Below are positions 8,368 through 17,330 of a stretch of DNA of 50,838 nt, in pieces. The notes under the pieces were generated by a model. It saw nothing but the letters and a program-made list of their open reading frames with translations, did no database searches and was not told the origin of the DNA. The number at the start of each line of letters is the position of its first letter. Position 1 is the stretch's first letter. The stretch is from Paraburkholderia solitsugae (GTDB lineage Bacteria; Pseudomonadota; Gammaproteobacteria; Burkholderiales; Burkholderiaceae), in assembly GCF_013177695.1 (NCBI RefSeq), contig NZ_WOEY01000108.1, forward strand, positions 1 through 50,838. Direction: 5' to 3'. The translations under genes were made by a program, and so were the position numbers.

Positions 8368-8402
8368 AAAATACGGCACCTTGATTCAAGGTGCCGTATT
8401 TT
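8368..8402. terminator. Bidirectional terminator between cydX and nagE
   Basis: A near-continuous palindrome: AAAATACGGCACCTTG (8368-8383) pairs with CAAGGTGCCGTATTTT (8387-8402) around a 3-nt loop. A-rich and T-rich edges on the two sides let it terminate transcription from both directions, the convergent cyd and nag operons. Confidence 0.9.
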
Positions 8403-8512
8403 ATTTGTACGAGGCTCGACAGAGTACAGCGCCTGCCTGCTCCCGTTTATCTATCGTGGCTCCCAAGCTGCGCAGAAGACCGAAGTCAGCTCAGCTCGAG
8501 GCCTCGATGAGA

Positions 8513-10291
8513 TTACGCGGGCTGCGGCGCCGTACCGGCACCCGTATCGGGCGACAGACGCACTGCCAGTTGTGCGGCGTAGCGCTGCGCTGCGTCGCCA
8601 ACCACGATGTGGAACGTGTCGGCCGACACCCACGCCGTATCGAGCGTAGCCAGGCGTTGACGATCAACCGCCGACGGATCGCGAACCACGATACGCAGAC
8701 GCGTTGCCGCCACAGCATCCAACGACACGACGTTGCCCGCGCCGCCGAACACGGCAAGCCAACGCAGCGGATCCGGGTCGAGCGCACCGTCTTGAGCACT
8801 ACTTGCAGCAGCCACAGGCGCAGCAACAACAGCAGGCGCAGTTGCCGCCACCGGCTTCACAGCATCGCCACCGCCTTGCGCGATCACCGTGCGAATTTCA
8901 TCAGCGATGATGTCCGCTTCCGGTCCAATAATCACCTGCACGTTGGTCGAGCCGCGTTTGAGCACACCGCGCGCACCGATCGTCTTCAGTTCGCTTTCCG
9001 AGACCTTGTTGGAATCGACCACCGACAGACGCAGGCGCGTCGTGCAGGCGTCCACCACCGACAGGTTCGACGCCCCACCCAGCGCAGCGATATAACGCTG
9101 TGCGCGCGGCACGGCGGCACCCGCTACCGGCGAAACGAAACCACCGGCCGTGAACGACTCGATCTGTTCTTCCTCGGCGGCGGGTTCGCGGCCCGGTGTC
9201 GCCATGTTGAACTTGCGAATGAAGAAGCGGAACAGGCCGTAATACACCACCGAGTACACGAGACCGAGCGGAATCGCCCACCAGCCCTTGGTCGACAGGC
9301 CGTAGTTCAGCACGTAGTCAATGAAGCCAGCCGAGAAGGTGAAGCCGAGATGAATCCCGAGCGCCGAGCAGATTGCCAGCGACAAGCCCGTCAGCAGCGC
9401 GTGAATCGCATACAGCACTGGCGCGAGGAACATGAAGCTGAATTCGATCGGCTCGGTCACACCCGTCAGGAACGAGGTGAGCGCCATCGACGCCAGCAGG
9501 CCGAACACCATCGCGCGGCGCTCTTTCGGTGCTTCGTGATACATCGCGAGACACGCAGCCGGCAGGCCGAACATCATGATCGGGAAGAAGCCCGTCATGA
9601 ACGTGCCCGCGGTCGGGTCACCCGCGAAGAAGCGATGCAGGTCGCCCGTCACCGGGACGCCGCCCGGCGGCGTGAAGGTGCCGAACACGAACCACGTCAG
9701 CGAATTGAGAATGTGATGCAGACCCGTGACGAGCAGCAAACGGTTCAGCACGCCGAACACAAACGCGCCGAGCGCACCCGCGGTTGTCAGCCAATGGCCG
9801 GCCGTGTCGATGACGCCTTGCACCGGCTGCCATACGTAGCCGAACACAATGCCTATGCCCAGACAGACCACGCCGGTGACAATCGGCACGAAGCGTTTCC
9901 CTCCGAAGAATGCGAGGTAGTCAGGCAGCTTGATGTCTTTGTACTTGTTGTACAGCAAGCCCGCGACGATACCCGCCACGATCCCGGACAACACGCCCAT
10001 GTTGAGCTTGTCGTTGATGTCCTTCATCACCGCGATTTCGATCAGATAACCGATCGCACCCGCGAGACCCGCCACGCCGTTGTTGTCCTTCGCGAAGCCG
10101 ACCGCCACGCCGATTGCGAACAGCAACGGCAGGTTATCGAAGATCGCGCCGCCGGCGTCGGCGATCATCTTGATGTTGAACACATCGGGTTGGCCCAATC
10201 GCAGCAGCAAACCGGCAACCGGCAGCACTGCAATCGGCAGCATCAGCGCCCGGCCCAGGCGCTGAATCTTCAGAAACGGATTCCCATCCAT
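8513..10291 (-). CDS. nagE: N-acetylglucosamine PTS permease, IIC-IIB plus a degenerate second IIB
   Basis: This membrane protein imports GlcNAc with concomitant phosphorylation to GlcNAc-6-P. Residues 1-360 are the EIIC membrane domain (LPIAVLPVAGLLLRLG; LHHILNSLTW; TGVTEPIEF). Residues ~393-470 are EIIB with the phosphocysteine in VVDACTTRLRL (Cys near 416). After an Ala/Pro-rich linker (~480-500), residues ~507-580 repeat the EIIB fold, but the active-site segment reads LDAVAATRLRIVV with no cysteine. There is no IIA domain here; it is supplied by the neighbouring NagF. ATG 10291 is chosen because GGAGG lies 5 nt upstream. It is the last gene of the nag operon. Confidence 0.93.
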   Translation of the reverse strand: MDGNPFLKIQRLGRALMLPIAVLPVAGLLLRLGQPDVFNIKMIADAGGAIFDNLPLLFAIGVAVGFAKDNNGVAGLAGAIGYLIEIAVMKDINDKLNMGVLSGIVAGIVAGLLYNKYKDIKLPDYLAFFGGKRFVPIVTGVVCLGIGIVFGYVWQPVQGVIDTAGHWLTTAGALGAFVFGVLNRLLLVTGLHHILNSLTWFVFGTFTPPGGVPVTGDLHRFFAGDPTAGTFMTGFFPIMMFGLPAACLAMYHEAPKERRAMVFGLLASMALTSFLTGVTEPIEFSFMFLAPVLYAIHALLTGLSLAICSALGIHLGFTFSAGFIDYVLNYGLSTKGWWAIPLGLVYSVVYYGLFRFFIRKFNMATPGREPAAEEEQIESFTAGGFVSPVAGAAVPRAQRYIAALGGASNLSVVDACTTRLRLSVVDSNKVSESELKTIGARGVLKRGSTNVQVIIGPEADIIADEIRTVIAQGGGDAVKPVAATAPAVVAAPVAAASSAQDGALDPDPLRWLAVFGGAGNVVSLDAVAATRLRIVVRDPSAVDRQRLATLDTAWVSADTFHIVVGDAAQRYAAQLAVRLSPDTGAGTAPQPA

Positions 10292-10388
10292 TGACACCTC
10301 CAATCCTTGTCTCGTTGTCGACTGTCGTCGTTGAGTTTTGTAGCGATACGTCCTGACTATGCGAAGCTGGTTGCGGACTGCGTGAGGT

Positions 10389-12953
10389 TCAGTCCAAAGG
10401 CCAGGTTTCGCGGCTCACTGCTCTTACCGCCTGGGCCGATTCGAGCGCCAGGGCATCCTGGGCGCGTTGACGGCACAGCTGATAATCGAGGTTGCGCACG
10501 CGCGCCTTGATGCCCGGCACCGACACCGGATCCACCGAGAGCTCGGTCACGCCGAGGCCAACGAGCAGCGGCATGGCCAGCGGATCACCCGCCAGTGCGC
10601 CGCACACGCCGACCCATTTGCCATGCTTGTTCGCACCCTGTACGGTCGCTGCGATCAGCCGCAGCACCGCCGGATGCAGGCCGTCGGCCTGGGCCGCGAG
10701 GTCGGCCTGGCAGCGGTCCATGGCGAGCGTGTATTGCGTCAGATCGTTGGTGCCGATCGACAGGAAATCCGCGTGTTGCGACAGTTGATCGGCAAGCAAG
10801 GCAGCCGATGGCACTTCGATCATCACGCCGACTTCGATCGGTTCGGTCCGGCCCGATTCGCGGGCGAATTCGTCGATGCGTTTGCGGATGCGGATCAATT
10901 CGCCGACATCCGTCACCATCGGCAGCAGGATGCGTACGGCGCCGAGCGGTTGCACCGCTAGCAGACCGCGCAACTGATCGTCGAGCAGGTCCGGGCGCAC
11001 TTGTGCGAGGCGGATGCCGCGCAGACCGAGCGCCGGATTCGGTTCGGGCGGCAGCGTCAGGTAATCCACTTCCTTGTCCGCGCCGACGTCCAGCGTGCGA
11101 ATGATCGCGGTGCGGCCGCTCAATGCGTCGACGATGGCCTGGTAGCTCTGGCGATGTTCGTCGATGGTCGGCGCTGCGGCGCGGTGGATGAACAGCAGCT
11201 CGGTACGCAGCAGGCCGACAGAATCGGCGCCGTTGTCGACAGCGGTTTTCGCGTCCTCGAGCGTGGCGATGTTCGCGGCGACTTCGATCGCGCGGCCATC
11301 GGCAGTCACTGCCGCCTGTTGCGAGGTACGGCGGTTTGCTTCGCGCACGTCGGCAAGGCGGCTACGCTCAAGACGTGCACGTTCGACATCGAGCTCGGTC
11401 GGCGCGAATTCGAGGCGGCCGGTGGTGGCGTTCACCACCACTTGGCTGCCTTCGGGGATCGCGTGCAAGGCATCGCCGACTGCCACCAGTGCAGGAATAC
11501 CCGCCTGGCGCGCGAGAATCGCCGCATGCGAAGTGGCACCGCCACGCGCCATCACCAGCGCGGTGACGCGCGTGCGATCCAGCGACGACAGATCCGACGG
11601 GGTGAACTCTTCAGCCGCCAGCACCGCTTCTTCCGGCAGCGTGCGTGCCGCAGCATTCGTATAACCGAGCGCGCGCAACACGCGCTTTTCGATATCACGC
11701 AGATCGGCTGCACGTTCCGCGAGCAATGCGTCTTCGATCTTCGTCAGGATGGCGATCTGCGCACGGATCGCTTCGCGCCACGCAAAGCCGGCGCTCTTGC
11801 CGAGGCTGATCAGATCGCGCGCGGCGTCGACCAGCGTGGGATCTTCGAGCAGGACGCGATGCACCGCGAAAATACCCGCCTCACCCACCGCACCGCGTTG
11901 CGACGCATCGCGCACGGTGGTACCGAGGTCGACGTCGACGGTGGCAATCGCCTTGTCGAGCAGACGGCTTTCAGCCGCCGACGTGCCGTTCGCCTTTTCC
12001 GGCGGATCGATATCCGCATCGTCCCAACGCACCAGCTTGCCGACCGCGACGCCCGGCGACGCGCACACCCCCGCGAGCGTATTCGGCGCGAGCGCTTCAC
12101 CTGCAGCGTGGGCGACTGCTTGCGGCGCCAGCGAGCTTTGACGTGCCGGCTTTTCTTCGACTTCGCCGTGCGCTTCGCGTGTCAATTCGTGGGCAATTGC
12201 TTCGATCGCGGCTTTGGCTTGCGGGCCGACGCCGAGCAACTCGACAGTCGCACCAACGCCCGCACCGAGACCGAGCAAACCAACCACGCTCTCGATCGCA
12301 GCCTTACGCCCTTCGTAACGCACTTCGACGCGCGCATCGAAACCACGCGCCGCCTCACGAGCGCGCGCGGCCGGCCGCGCATGCAAACCGCCAGCGTGGA
12401 CCAGCGTGACTTGCTGACGGGCCTCTTCAGTCACGTTGGTGGCACTCGCCTGACGCGATGCGTCTGCCGCTTCGCCGCTGCGAGCGCGCAGCACCAGCAA
12501 CGGCGTTTCGCCCGCCTTCAGCATGCCGTCGTGCGCACGCTCGACAATCTCGAACGCATCCGAATTGGCGATCGCGATGACCGAGACGAGACTTGGCGCG
12601 TTCAACGCAACCTGGTCCTGATCGAATTCGATCAGCACGTCGCCGGTTCGCACCTGTGCGCCTTGCGCGACCATCGGCGCAAAGCCCTTGCCATTCAGCT
12701 CGACAGTGTCGATGCCGATGTGCAGCAGAATCTCCACGCCTTCGGCCGTCGCCAGCGTGACCGCGTGACCGGTGCGCGCGAGATGGGTGATGGTGCCGTC
12801 GCACGGCGCGACGAGTCGCCCCTCGAGCGGATCGATGCCGATGCCGTCGCCGAACATGCCGCCCGAAAACACAGGGTCGGGCACATTCGCCAGCGGCACG
12901 ACCGGACCGGTCATCGGCGCGAGCAAAACAATATGGCCTTCAGAATGGCTCAT
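10389..12953 (-). CDS. nagF: Multiphosphoryl transfer protein EIIA(Glc)-HPr-EI
   Basis: One 854-residue cytosolic chain carries the whole phosphorelay from phosphoenolpyruvate to NagE. EIIA of the glucose type spans residues 1-~150, with active His78 in LLHIGIDTVELNGKG. HPr spans ~180-265, with active His191 in HAGGLHARPAA. Enzyme I spans ~290-850, with the phosphohistidine His476 in ARGGATSHAAIL and the PEP-binding C-terminal barrel (GLRGIRLAQVRPDLL; SIGTNDLTQYTLAMDR). ATG 12953 has GAGGAG 9 nt upstream. It lies between nagB-II and nagE and duplicates the functions of the separate ptsH/ptsI genes at 40.5-42.9 kb, giving GlcNAc uptake its own relay. Confidence 0.95.
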   Translation of the reverse strand: MSHSEGHIVLLAPMTGPVVPLANVPDPVFSGGMFGDGIGIDPLEGRLVAPCDGTITHLARTGHAVTLATAEGVEILLHIGIDTVELNGKGFAPMVAQGAQVRTGDVLIEFDQDQVALNAPSLVSVIAIANSDAFEIVERAHDGMLKAGETPLLVLRARSGEAADASRQASATNVTEEARQQVTLVHAGGLHARPAARAREAARGFDARVEVRYEGRKAAIESVVGLLGLGAGVGATVELLGVGPQAKAAIEAIAHELTREAHGEVEEKPARQSSLAPQAVAHAAGEALAPNTLAGVCASPGVAVGKLVRWDDADIDPPEKANGTSAAESRLLDKAIATVDVDLGTTVRDASQRGAVGEAGIFAVHRVLLEDPTLVDAARDLISLGKSAGFAWREAIRAQIAILTKIEDALLAERAADLRDIEKRVLRALGYTNAAARTLPEEAVLAAEEFTPSDLSSLDRTRVTALVMARGGATSHAAILARQAGIPALVAVGDALHAIPEGSQVVVNATTGRLEFAPTELDVERARLERSRLADVREANRRTSQQAAVTADGRAIEVAANIATLEDAKTAVDNGADSVGLLRTELLFIHRAAAPTIDEHRQSYQAIVDALSGRTAIIRTLDVGADKEVDYLTLPPEPNPALGLRGIRLAQVRPDLLDDQLRGLLAVQPLGAVRILLPMVTDVGELIRIRKRIDEFARESGRTEPIEVGVMIEVPSAALLADQLSQHADFLSIGTNDLTQYTLAMDRCQADLAAQADGLHPAVLRLIAATVQGANKHGKWVGVCGALAGDPLAMPLLVGLGVTELSVDPVSVPGIKARVRNLDYQLCRQRAQDALALESAQAVRAVSRETWPLD

Positions 12954-12991
12954 CAAGCGGGACTCCTCGACACGTCGCATCTGATTTCTCG

Positions 12992-14008
12992 TCAGTGAGT
13001 TTCGGTGACTTTGTTGAGATGGCGTGGCGCGTCAGGATTGCGCCCGCGTGCGGCGGCAAGGCCGGCAGCCATCACGTAAAAGGACAGGATCGCGGCGATC
13101 GGATCGAGCGCCGCATGAGCGGTGGTGGCAAGCGGCAGCGTCGCTTCCGGCACATCGGCCGGTGCGGCGAGCAGCACGCGGGCGCCGCGCGCCTGCATGT
13201 CGCGCGCGAGTTGCAGCAAGCCGGCCTGTTCGGGGCCACGCGGTGCGAAGACCAGCAGCGGATAGTCGCGGTCGATCAGTTCCATCGGACCGTGCCGCAC
13301 TTCCGCGCTCGAAAACGCTTCGGCCTGGATGCCGGAGGTTTCCTTCAATTTGAGTGCGGCTTCCTGCGCGATCGCGAGCCCCAGACCGCGGCCGATCACG
13401 ATCATGCGCTCGACGCCCTGCAATTCGTCCACCGCTTTCGACCAGTCCAGCTTGCCGGCGGCTTGTAGCGCGTCGGGCAGCGTGTTCAACGCGCTGAGCA
13501 GCGCATCGTCTTTCTGCCAGTGCGCGACCAGTTGCGCGGAGATCGATAGCATGGCGATGTAGCTCTTGGTCGCCGCGACGCTCAGTTCCGGACCGGCTAT
13601 GAGCGGCAGGTGAAATTCGCAAGCGTCCGCAAGCGGCGAACTCGGCGCATTCACGGCAGCCACCGTCAACGCGCCCGCCTTGCGCAACGCTTCCATCGTG
13701 CCGACCAGGTCCGGGCTCTTGCCCGATTGCGAGAACGCCAGCGCGAGCTGATCGCGCACCTGAAGCGGCGCCTGCTGGAGCGTCGCGACCGACATCGGCA
13801 GCGAGGCGACCGGCACACCGAGGCGGCTCATCGTCAGGCTTGCGAAGTAACTCGCCGCATGGTCCGAGCTACCGCGCGCGACCGTCAGCGCGACGTGGCG
13901 CGGCTGCTGGGCGAGCTTCGCCGCCAACTTTTCGACGCGCGAGGTATCCCTGAGTTGCGCGGCGACCGTTTCAGCGGACGCCAGCGCCTCTTTAAGCATA
14001 TTCGACAA
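12992..14008 (-). CDS. SIS-domain glucosamine-6-phosphate deaminase (NagB-II type)
   Basis: The 338-residue protein has two SIS sugar-isomerase domains (ARGSSDHAASY and SQSGKSPD in the first; GRGLGLAIAQEAALKLKE and EVRHGPMELI in the second). That arrangement is the isomerase half of GlmS without the amidotransferase. In nag operons this family replaces the classical NagB and deaminates glucosamine-6-P to fructose-6-P. It overlaps the 3' end of nagA. The TTG at 14008 has AAGGGG 6 nt upstream and is preferred; an ATG at 13999 is the alternative. Confidence 0.88.
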   Translation of the reverse strand: MSNMLKEALASAETVAAQLRDTSRVEKLAAKLAQQPRHVALTVARGSSDHAASYFASLTMSRLGVPVASLPMSVATLQQAPLQVRDQLALAFSQSGKSPDLVGTMEALRKAGALTVAAVNAPSSPLADACEFHLPLIAGPELSVAATKSYIAMLSISAQLVAHWQKDDALLSALNTLPDALQAAGKLDWSKAVDELQGVERMIVIGRGLGLAIAQEAALKLKETSGIQAEAFSSAEVRHGPMELIDRDYPLLVFAPRGPEQAGLLQLARDMQARGARVLLAAPADVPEATLPLATTAHAALDPIAAILSFYVMAAGLAAARGRNPDAPRHLNKVTETH

Positions 14009-15095
14009 TTGATTCCCCTTCGACGTAAGTCGCGGTCAACGCCAGTTCACGATCGAACACGACCACATCGGCCCACGCACCGCGCGCGATGCGGCCGCGG
14101 TCTTCGATGCCGAGGTAGTCGGCGGCGTAGCGCGACAAACGGTTTGAAACATCGGCGATCGGCAAGCCGATCGAGACGAGATTGCGCAGCGCCTGATCCA
14201 TCGTCAGGGTGCTGCCGGCGAGCGTGCCGTCGGCGAGACGCACGCCGCCGAGGCACTTCGTCACATGCTGGCTGCCGAGGCGGTATTCGCCGTCGGGCAT
14301 GCCGGTGGCCGAGGTGCTGTCCGTCACGACGTAGAGACGCGGAATCGCGCGCAACGCGGCGCGGATCGCGCCCGGATGGACGTGCAGCAAGTCGGGAATG
14401 ATTTCGGCGAATTCGGCGTGCGCGAGCGCAGCGCCGACGAGGCCGGGATTGCGGTGATGCAGCGGTGACATCGCGTTGAACAGATGCGTGAAGCCACACG
14501 CGCCGTGCTTGAGTGCGGCGACGGCGTCGTCGTAGGTGCCGAGCGAATGACCGAGCTGCACACGCACGCCACGCGCCGCCATCTCGGAGATGATCTCCAT
14601 GTGGCCGGCGATTTCCGGTGCCAGCGTGACCACGCGAATCGGCGCGATCGACAGATACTTCAGCACTTCGTCCATCACCGCGGACACGGCAGCGTCGGGC
14701 TGCGCGCCGAGCTTGCCGGGGTTGATGTACGGACCTTCCAGATGGACGCCGAGCACGCGCGCGCCGCCTGGTGTGCGAATGCGCGCGTTGTTGCCCAGAC
14801 CCGCGACGACATTCATCAGCTCGTCGCGCGGCGCGGTCATCGTGGTGGCGAGCAGGCTGGTCGTGCCATAACCCGCATGCGTGCGGGTTATGGTTTCGAT
14901 CGCGTCGCCGCCTTCCATCACGTCGGAGCCGCCGCCGCCGTGCACGTGCAGATCGATGAAGCCGGGCAGGATGTACGGCGCGTCGTTCTTCGACGGATCG
15001 ACGCGTTCGCCTGTCAGCGCCGTGATACGGCCGTTTTCGTATTCGAGCGTGCCGTGAATCCACCCATCGGTGGTGAGTATGTTTCCGGTCAGCAT
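13992..15095 (-). CDS. nagA: N-acetylglucosamine-6-phosphate deacetylase
   Basis: NagA hydrolyses GlcNAc-6-P to GlcN-6-P and acetate. The 367-residue amidohydrolase shows PGFIDLHVHGGGG (metal-binding His-x-His), VLGVHLEGPYINP with the metal-binding Glu, LGHSLGTYDDAV, THLFNAMSPLHHRNPG and the catalytic Asp in VVTDSTSATGM. ATG 15095 is taken as the start (LTGNIL follows); upstream in-frame codons lack family similarity. Its stop overlaps the next gene, nagB-II, so translation is coupled. Confidence 0.95.
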   Translation of the reverse strand: MLTGNILTTDGWIHGTLEYENGRITALTGERVDPSKNDAPYILPGFIDLHVHGGGGSDVMEGGDAIETITRTHAGYGTTSLLATTMTAPRDELMNVVAGLGNNARIRTPGGARVLGVHLEGPYINPGKLGAQPDAAVSAVMDEVLKYLSIAPIRVVTLAPEIAGHMEIISEMAARGVRVQLGHSLGTYDDAVAALKHGACGFTHLFNAMSPLHHRNPGLVGAALAHAEFAEIIPDLLHVHPGAIRAALRAIPRLYVVTDSTSATGMPDGEYRLGSQHVTKCLGGVRLADGTLAGSTLTMDQALRNLVSIGLPIADVSNRLSRYAADYLGIEDRGRIARGAWADVVVFDRELALTATYVEGESIVEYA

Positions 15096-15180
15096 GAGTC
15101 TCTCTGGTGAGGCGTAATGCGGGGTGTGACTGAATTTCGCCCGATGGCGCCGCACGTGACGGCGGCCCGCGTGGCCTGCT

Positions 15181-15219
15181 CAGATACGCAAATCAGGCAC
15201 GCGAATCAGGTGCGCAATT
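15181..15219 (-). repeat. Three 13-bp tandem repeats spanning the nagR stop codon
   Basis: On the plus strand the units are CAGATACGCAAAT (15181-15193), CAGGCACGCGAAT (15194-15206) and CAGGTGCGCAATT (15207-15219). The copy at 15207-15219 encodes the last residues of NagR. The nagR stop codon (15206-15208) sits at the boundary with the next unit, and the other two copies lie in the 3' untranslated part. Confidence 0.75.
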
Positions 15220-15940
15220 CAGCGACAAAGTCGTAGTAATCGTCGCGGCAATAGGTGTCGGTCAATTCGATCGCACGCTGGTCCGCGCTATACCCGATAC
15301 GGGTAATGACCAGCAGCGCCGAGCGCGGTTCGATATCCATCAACGAGGCGATCTCGCTCGAAGCGTTGACCGCGCGAAAGTGCTGCAAGGCGCGCACGAC
15401 AGCCGCGCCACGTTGTTCGAGATAGCTGTAAAGCGACACGCCGATGGCCAGCGGGTCGGGCACGATCGCCGCGGGCAGCGCCGAATGCTCGACCGCCATC
15501 ACGATGCCGTCCGCGCGGCGCAGGCGCCGCAGACTCGCCACCGCCGCACCAGGCGACAGGCCAAGGTGCACCAGCTCATCACGGTTGGCGGCGCGGATAT
15601 CGCGCTCGAGCCACACCGAATCCGGCCGGAAACCGCGTTGCTGCATTTTCTTCGTGAAACCGGTGAGCCGCGACAGCGGGTCTTCGACGCGCGGCGTAAT
15701 GAAGCTACCCGCGCCCCGTGCCCGTCGGATCAAGCCTTGCTCGACCAGCAGCTCGATCGCCTTACGCGCGGTGATGCGCGACACGCCGATCGCATCCGAG
15801 AGCGTGCGCTCCGAAGGCAGCGCTTCACCCGCCGACCACACGCCGCAGTGGATCGCCGTCGCCAGATTGCGCGCGAGCTGCAAATAGAGCGGCGTGACGT
15901 TGCGGGCGTCAGGCATCAGTGCGGACCAGCGAGTTTCCAT
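15206..15940 (-). CDS. nagR: GntR/HutC-family regulator of GlcNAc genes
   Basis: This 244-residue repressor has an N-terminal winged helix-turn-helix (PLYLQLARNLATAI, then LPSERTLSDAIGVSRITARKAIELL and GLIRRARGAGSFI, residues ~15-80). A C-terminal UTRA effector domain follows (EHSALPAAIVPDPL, ITRIGYSADQRAIELTDTYCRDDYYDF). HutC-type NagR/DasR proteins bind GlcN-6-P or GlcNAc-6-P as inducer; the ligand here is inferred from the operon. It is the first gene of the nag operon. The ATG at 15940 has GGAG 4 nt upstream. The operator at 16010-16027 predicts autorepression. Confidence 0.9.
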   Translation of the reverse strand: METRWSALMPDARNVTPLYLQLARNLATAIHCGVWSAGEALPSERTLSDAIGVSRITARKAIELLVEQGLIRRARGAGSFITPRVEDPLSRLTGFTKKMQQRGFRPDSVWLERDIRAANRDELVHLGLSPGAAVASLRRLRRADGIVMAVEHSALPAAIVPDPLAIGVSLYSYLEQRGAAVVRALQHFRAVNASSEIASLMDIEPRSALLVITRIGYSADQRAIELTDTYCRDDYYDFVAELRT

Positions 15941-15990
15941 GGGGCTCCGGCGGTCGTCTTGAAGAGTGCGGCCTACGAAAATGAGAGCCC

Positions 15991-16018
15991 ATTATATAAC
16001 CAACATAATACCAGTCAA
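15991..16018 (-). promoter_or_regulatory. nagR operon promoter
   Basis: Read on the minus strand: TTGACT (16018-16013), 16 nt, then a perfect TATAAT (15996-15991). It lies 50 nt upstream of the nagR start and its -35 falls inside the palindrome described next. Confidence 0.8.
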
Positions 16019-16027
16019 CGGACTGGT
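16010..16027. promoter_or_regulatory. Probable NagR operator
   Basis: ACCAGT (16010-16015), 6 nt, ACTGGT (16022-16027): a perfect inverted repeat overlapping the -35 of the nag promoter. A further TGGTAT at 16035-16040 mirrors ATACCA at 16008-16013. The ACTGGT/ACCAGT core is the one recognised by HutC-type GlcNAc regulators such as DasR (from memory). Assignment to NagR is inferred from position. Confidence 0.7.
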
Positions 16028-16040
16028 CCCATGCTGGTAT

Positions 16041-16315
16041 GGATCGGCGAAGAGCCTTGCTGGATAAGCCTTAGAAGGCGATTTGGGGGCTCGGAAGGAT
16101 GGTTTACAGGGATCGGGATTTACCCGTATTCGAGATGCCGGACAGCATCTGCGTGGTCCATATTGGTTCTCTTCGTGGCCGACGGGACGCCCGGAAATCG
16201 ATACCTTTCTGATACCACTTTGATGCGCCTGCTTAGCCACACAGCCTTTTTTAATGGGTTCCGTTCCAATATAGTGCTGTGTAGCAAGCCATAAAAATTC
16301 CCCGGGGAGCCGCAT
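16041..16315. other. Intergenic region between nagR and the MarR-GNAT gene
   Basis: No gene is seen in these 275 nt. A likely promoter for the plus-strand gene is TTTTTT then, 17 nt on, TATAGT (16270-16275). A short direct repeat GATACC-N5-GATACC lies near 16199-16215. Confidence 0.45.
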
Positions 16316-17242
16316 TTGACAGATTCCGAGGCGCTTCGGCGCGCTCAGGCCGTCCGCCATTTCAACCGCTTCTATACGCAGCACATTGGCGTACTGCATG
16401 AGCATTTGGCAAAGAGCGCCTTTTCGCTGACGGAAGTGCGCGTTCTGCATGAACTGTCCCGCGGAAGCGCGCAGACAGCCTCGGTGCTCGGGCGCAATCT
16501 TGGCCTCGACAGCGGCTACCTCAGCCGCCTTCTGACCAGCTTCGAACGACGCAATCTGATTACGCGACGCCCGTCCGACTCGGACGCACGCCAGTCGCTG
16601 ATCGCCCTCACCGACAACGGCCATGCGGCCTACGCGCCGCTCGATGCGGCGGCGATCGACGAAGTATCGGCGGTGCTGAACGACCTCACGGCACTCTCAC
16701 AGGACCAGCTGATCGCCGCGATGAAGGTGATCGAGCGTCTGCTCGACAGCCAGCCGCAGCACGAACTCGTGACCCTTCGGCAACCGCGCCCTGGCGACTG
16801 CGGCTGGCTCGTGCATCGGCAGGCGCAGTGGTTCGCCGCGCAATATGGCTGGGATCAATCGTTCGAAGGCTTGCTCGCGCGCGTCGTCGCCGATTACGCG
16901 CAACGCAACGATCGGGTGCGCGAGATGTGCTGGGTTGCCGATCAGGAAGGCATGGTGGTCGGCTCGGTGTGCATCGTCGGGGTCTCGACGACGGTGGCGG
17001 GCGTGCGGCTGTTGTGGGTCGAGCCGGATGTGCAGCGCCTTGGCATCGGCACGCAATTGATGAGCGAATGCGTGCGGTTCGCCCGGCGCGCGGGGTACAC
17101 CAAGCTCACGCTGACCACGGCCAGCACGCTCCAGGAGCCGCGGCGGCTCTGCGAACGCGCCGGCTTCCAGCTCGCGGGCACGTCGGCAGAGAGCCGCTTC
17201 GGCCAAGATCTGACGATCGAGCGATTGGAGCTGGAGTTGTAG
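16316..17242 (+). CDS. MarR-family regulator fused to a GNAT acetyltransferase
   Basis: The 308-residue protein has two halves. Residues 1-~150 form a MarR winged helix (FSLTEVRVLHELSRG, LGRNLGLDSGYLSRLLTSFERRNLITRRPSDSDARQ). Residues ~155-308 form a GNAT N-acetyltransferase with the acetyl-CoA site in LLWVEPDVQRLGIGTQLMSECVRFAR and the final GFQLAGTSAESRFG. This fusion is widespread in proteobacteria, but its substrate is unknown. The start is TTG 16316, with GGGGAG 6 nt upstream. It stands alone; a bidirectional terminator follows. Confidence 0.88.
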   Translation: MTDSEALRRAQAVRHFNRFYTQHIGVLHEHLAKSAFSLTEVRVLHELSRGSAQTASVLGRNLGLDSGYLSRLLTSFERRNLITRRPSDSDARQSLIALTDNGHAAYAPLDAAAIDEVSAVLNDLTALSQDQLIAAMKVIERLLDSQPQHELVTLRQPRPGDCGWLVHRQAQWFAAQYGWDQSFEGLLARVVADYAQRNDRVREMCWVADQEGMVVGSVCIVGVSTTVAGVRLLWVEPDVQRLGIGTQLMSECVRFARRAGYTKLTLTTASTLQEPRRLCERAGFQLAGTSAESRFGQDLTIERLELEL

Positions 17243-17264
17243 GTTCGCCAACGAATGCGCGACG

Positions 17265-17305
17265 CAAAAAAAACGCCACGGTTTGTCACTGTGGCGTTTT
17301 CGTTT
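17265..17305. terminator. Bidirectional terminator
   Basis: AAAACGCCAC (17270-17279) pairs perfectly with GTGGCGTTTT (17291-17300). It is flanked by an A-run on the left and T-rich DNA on the right, between the convergent MarR-GNAT gene and metQ-like gene. It can serve both. Confidence 0.87.
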
Positions 17306-17330
17306 TGCGAAGCAGGTTGAAGGGTGTCGC

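Noticed and set aside
8381..10294. A 637-codon open frame on the plus strand opposite nagE
   Set aside because: It is Arg/His/Gln-rich with no family features and is the exact antisense of nagE, a known artefact of high-GC codon bias. The same applies to long frames opposite nagF (11001-12998), ctpA (37615-39651), amtB (46376-47905) and coxB (29158-30621).
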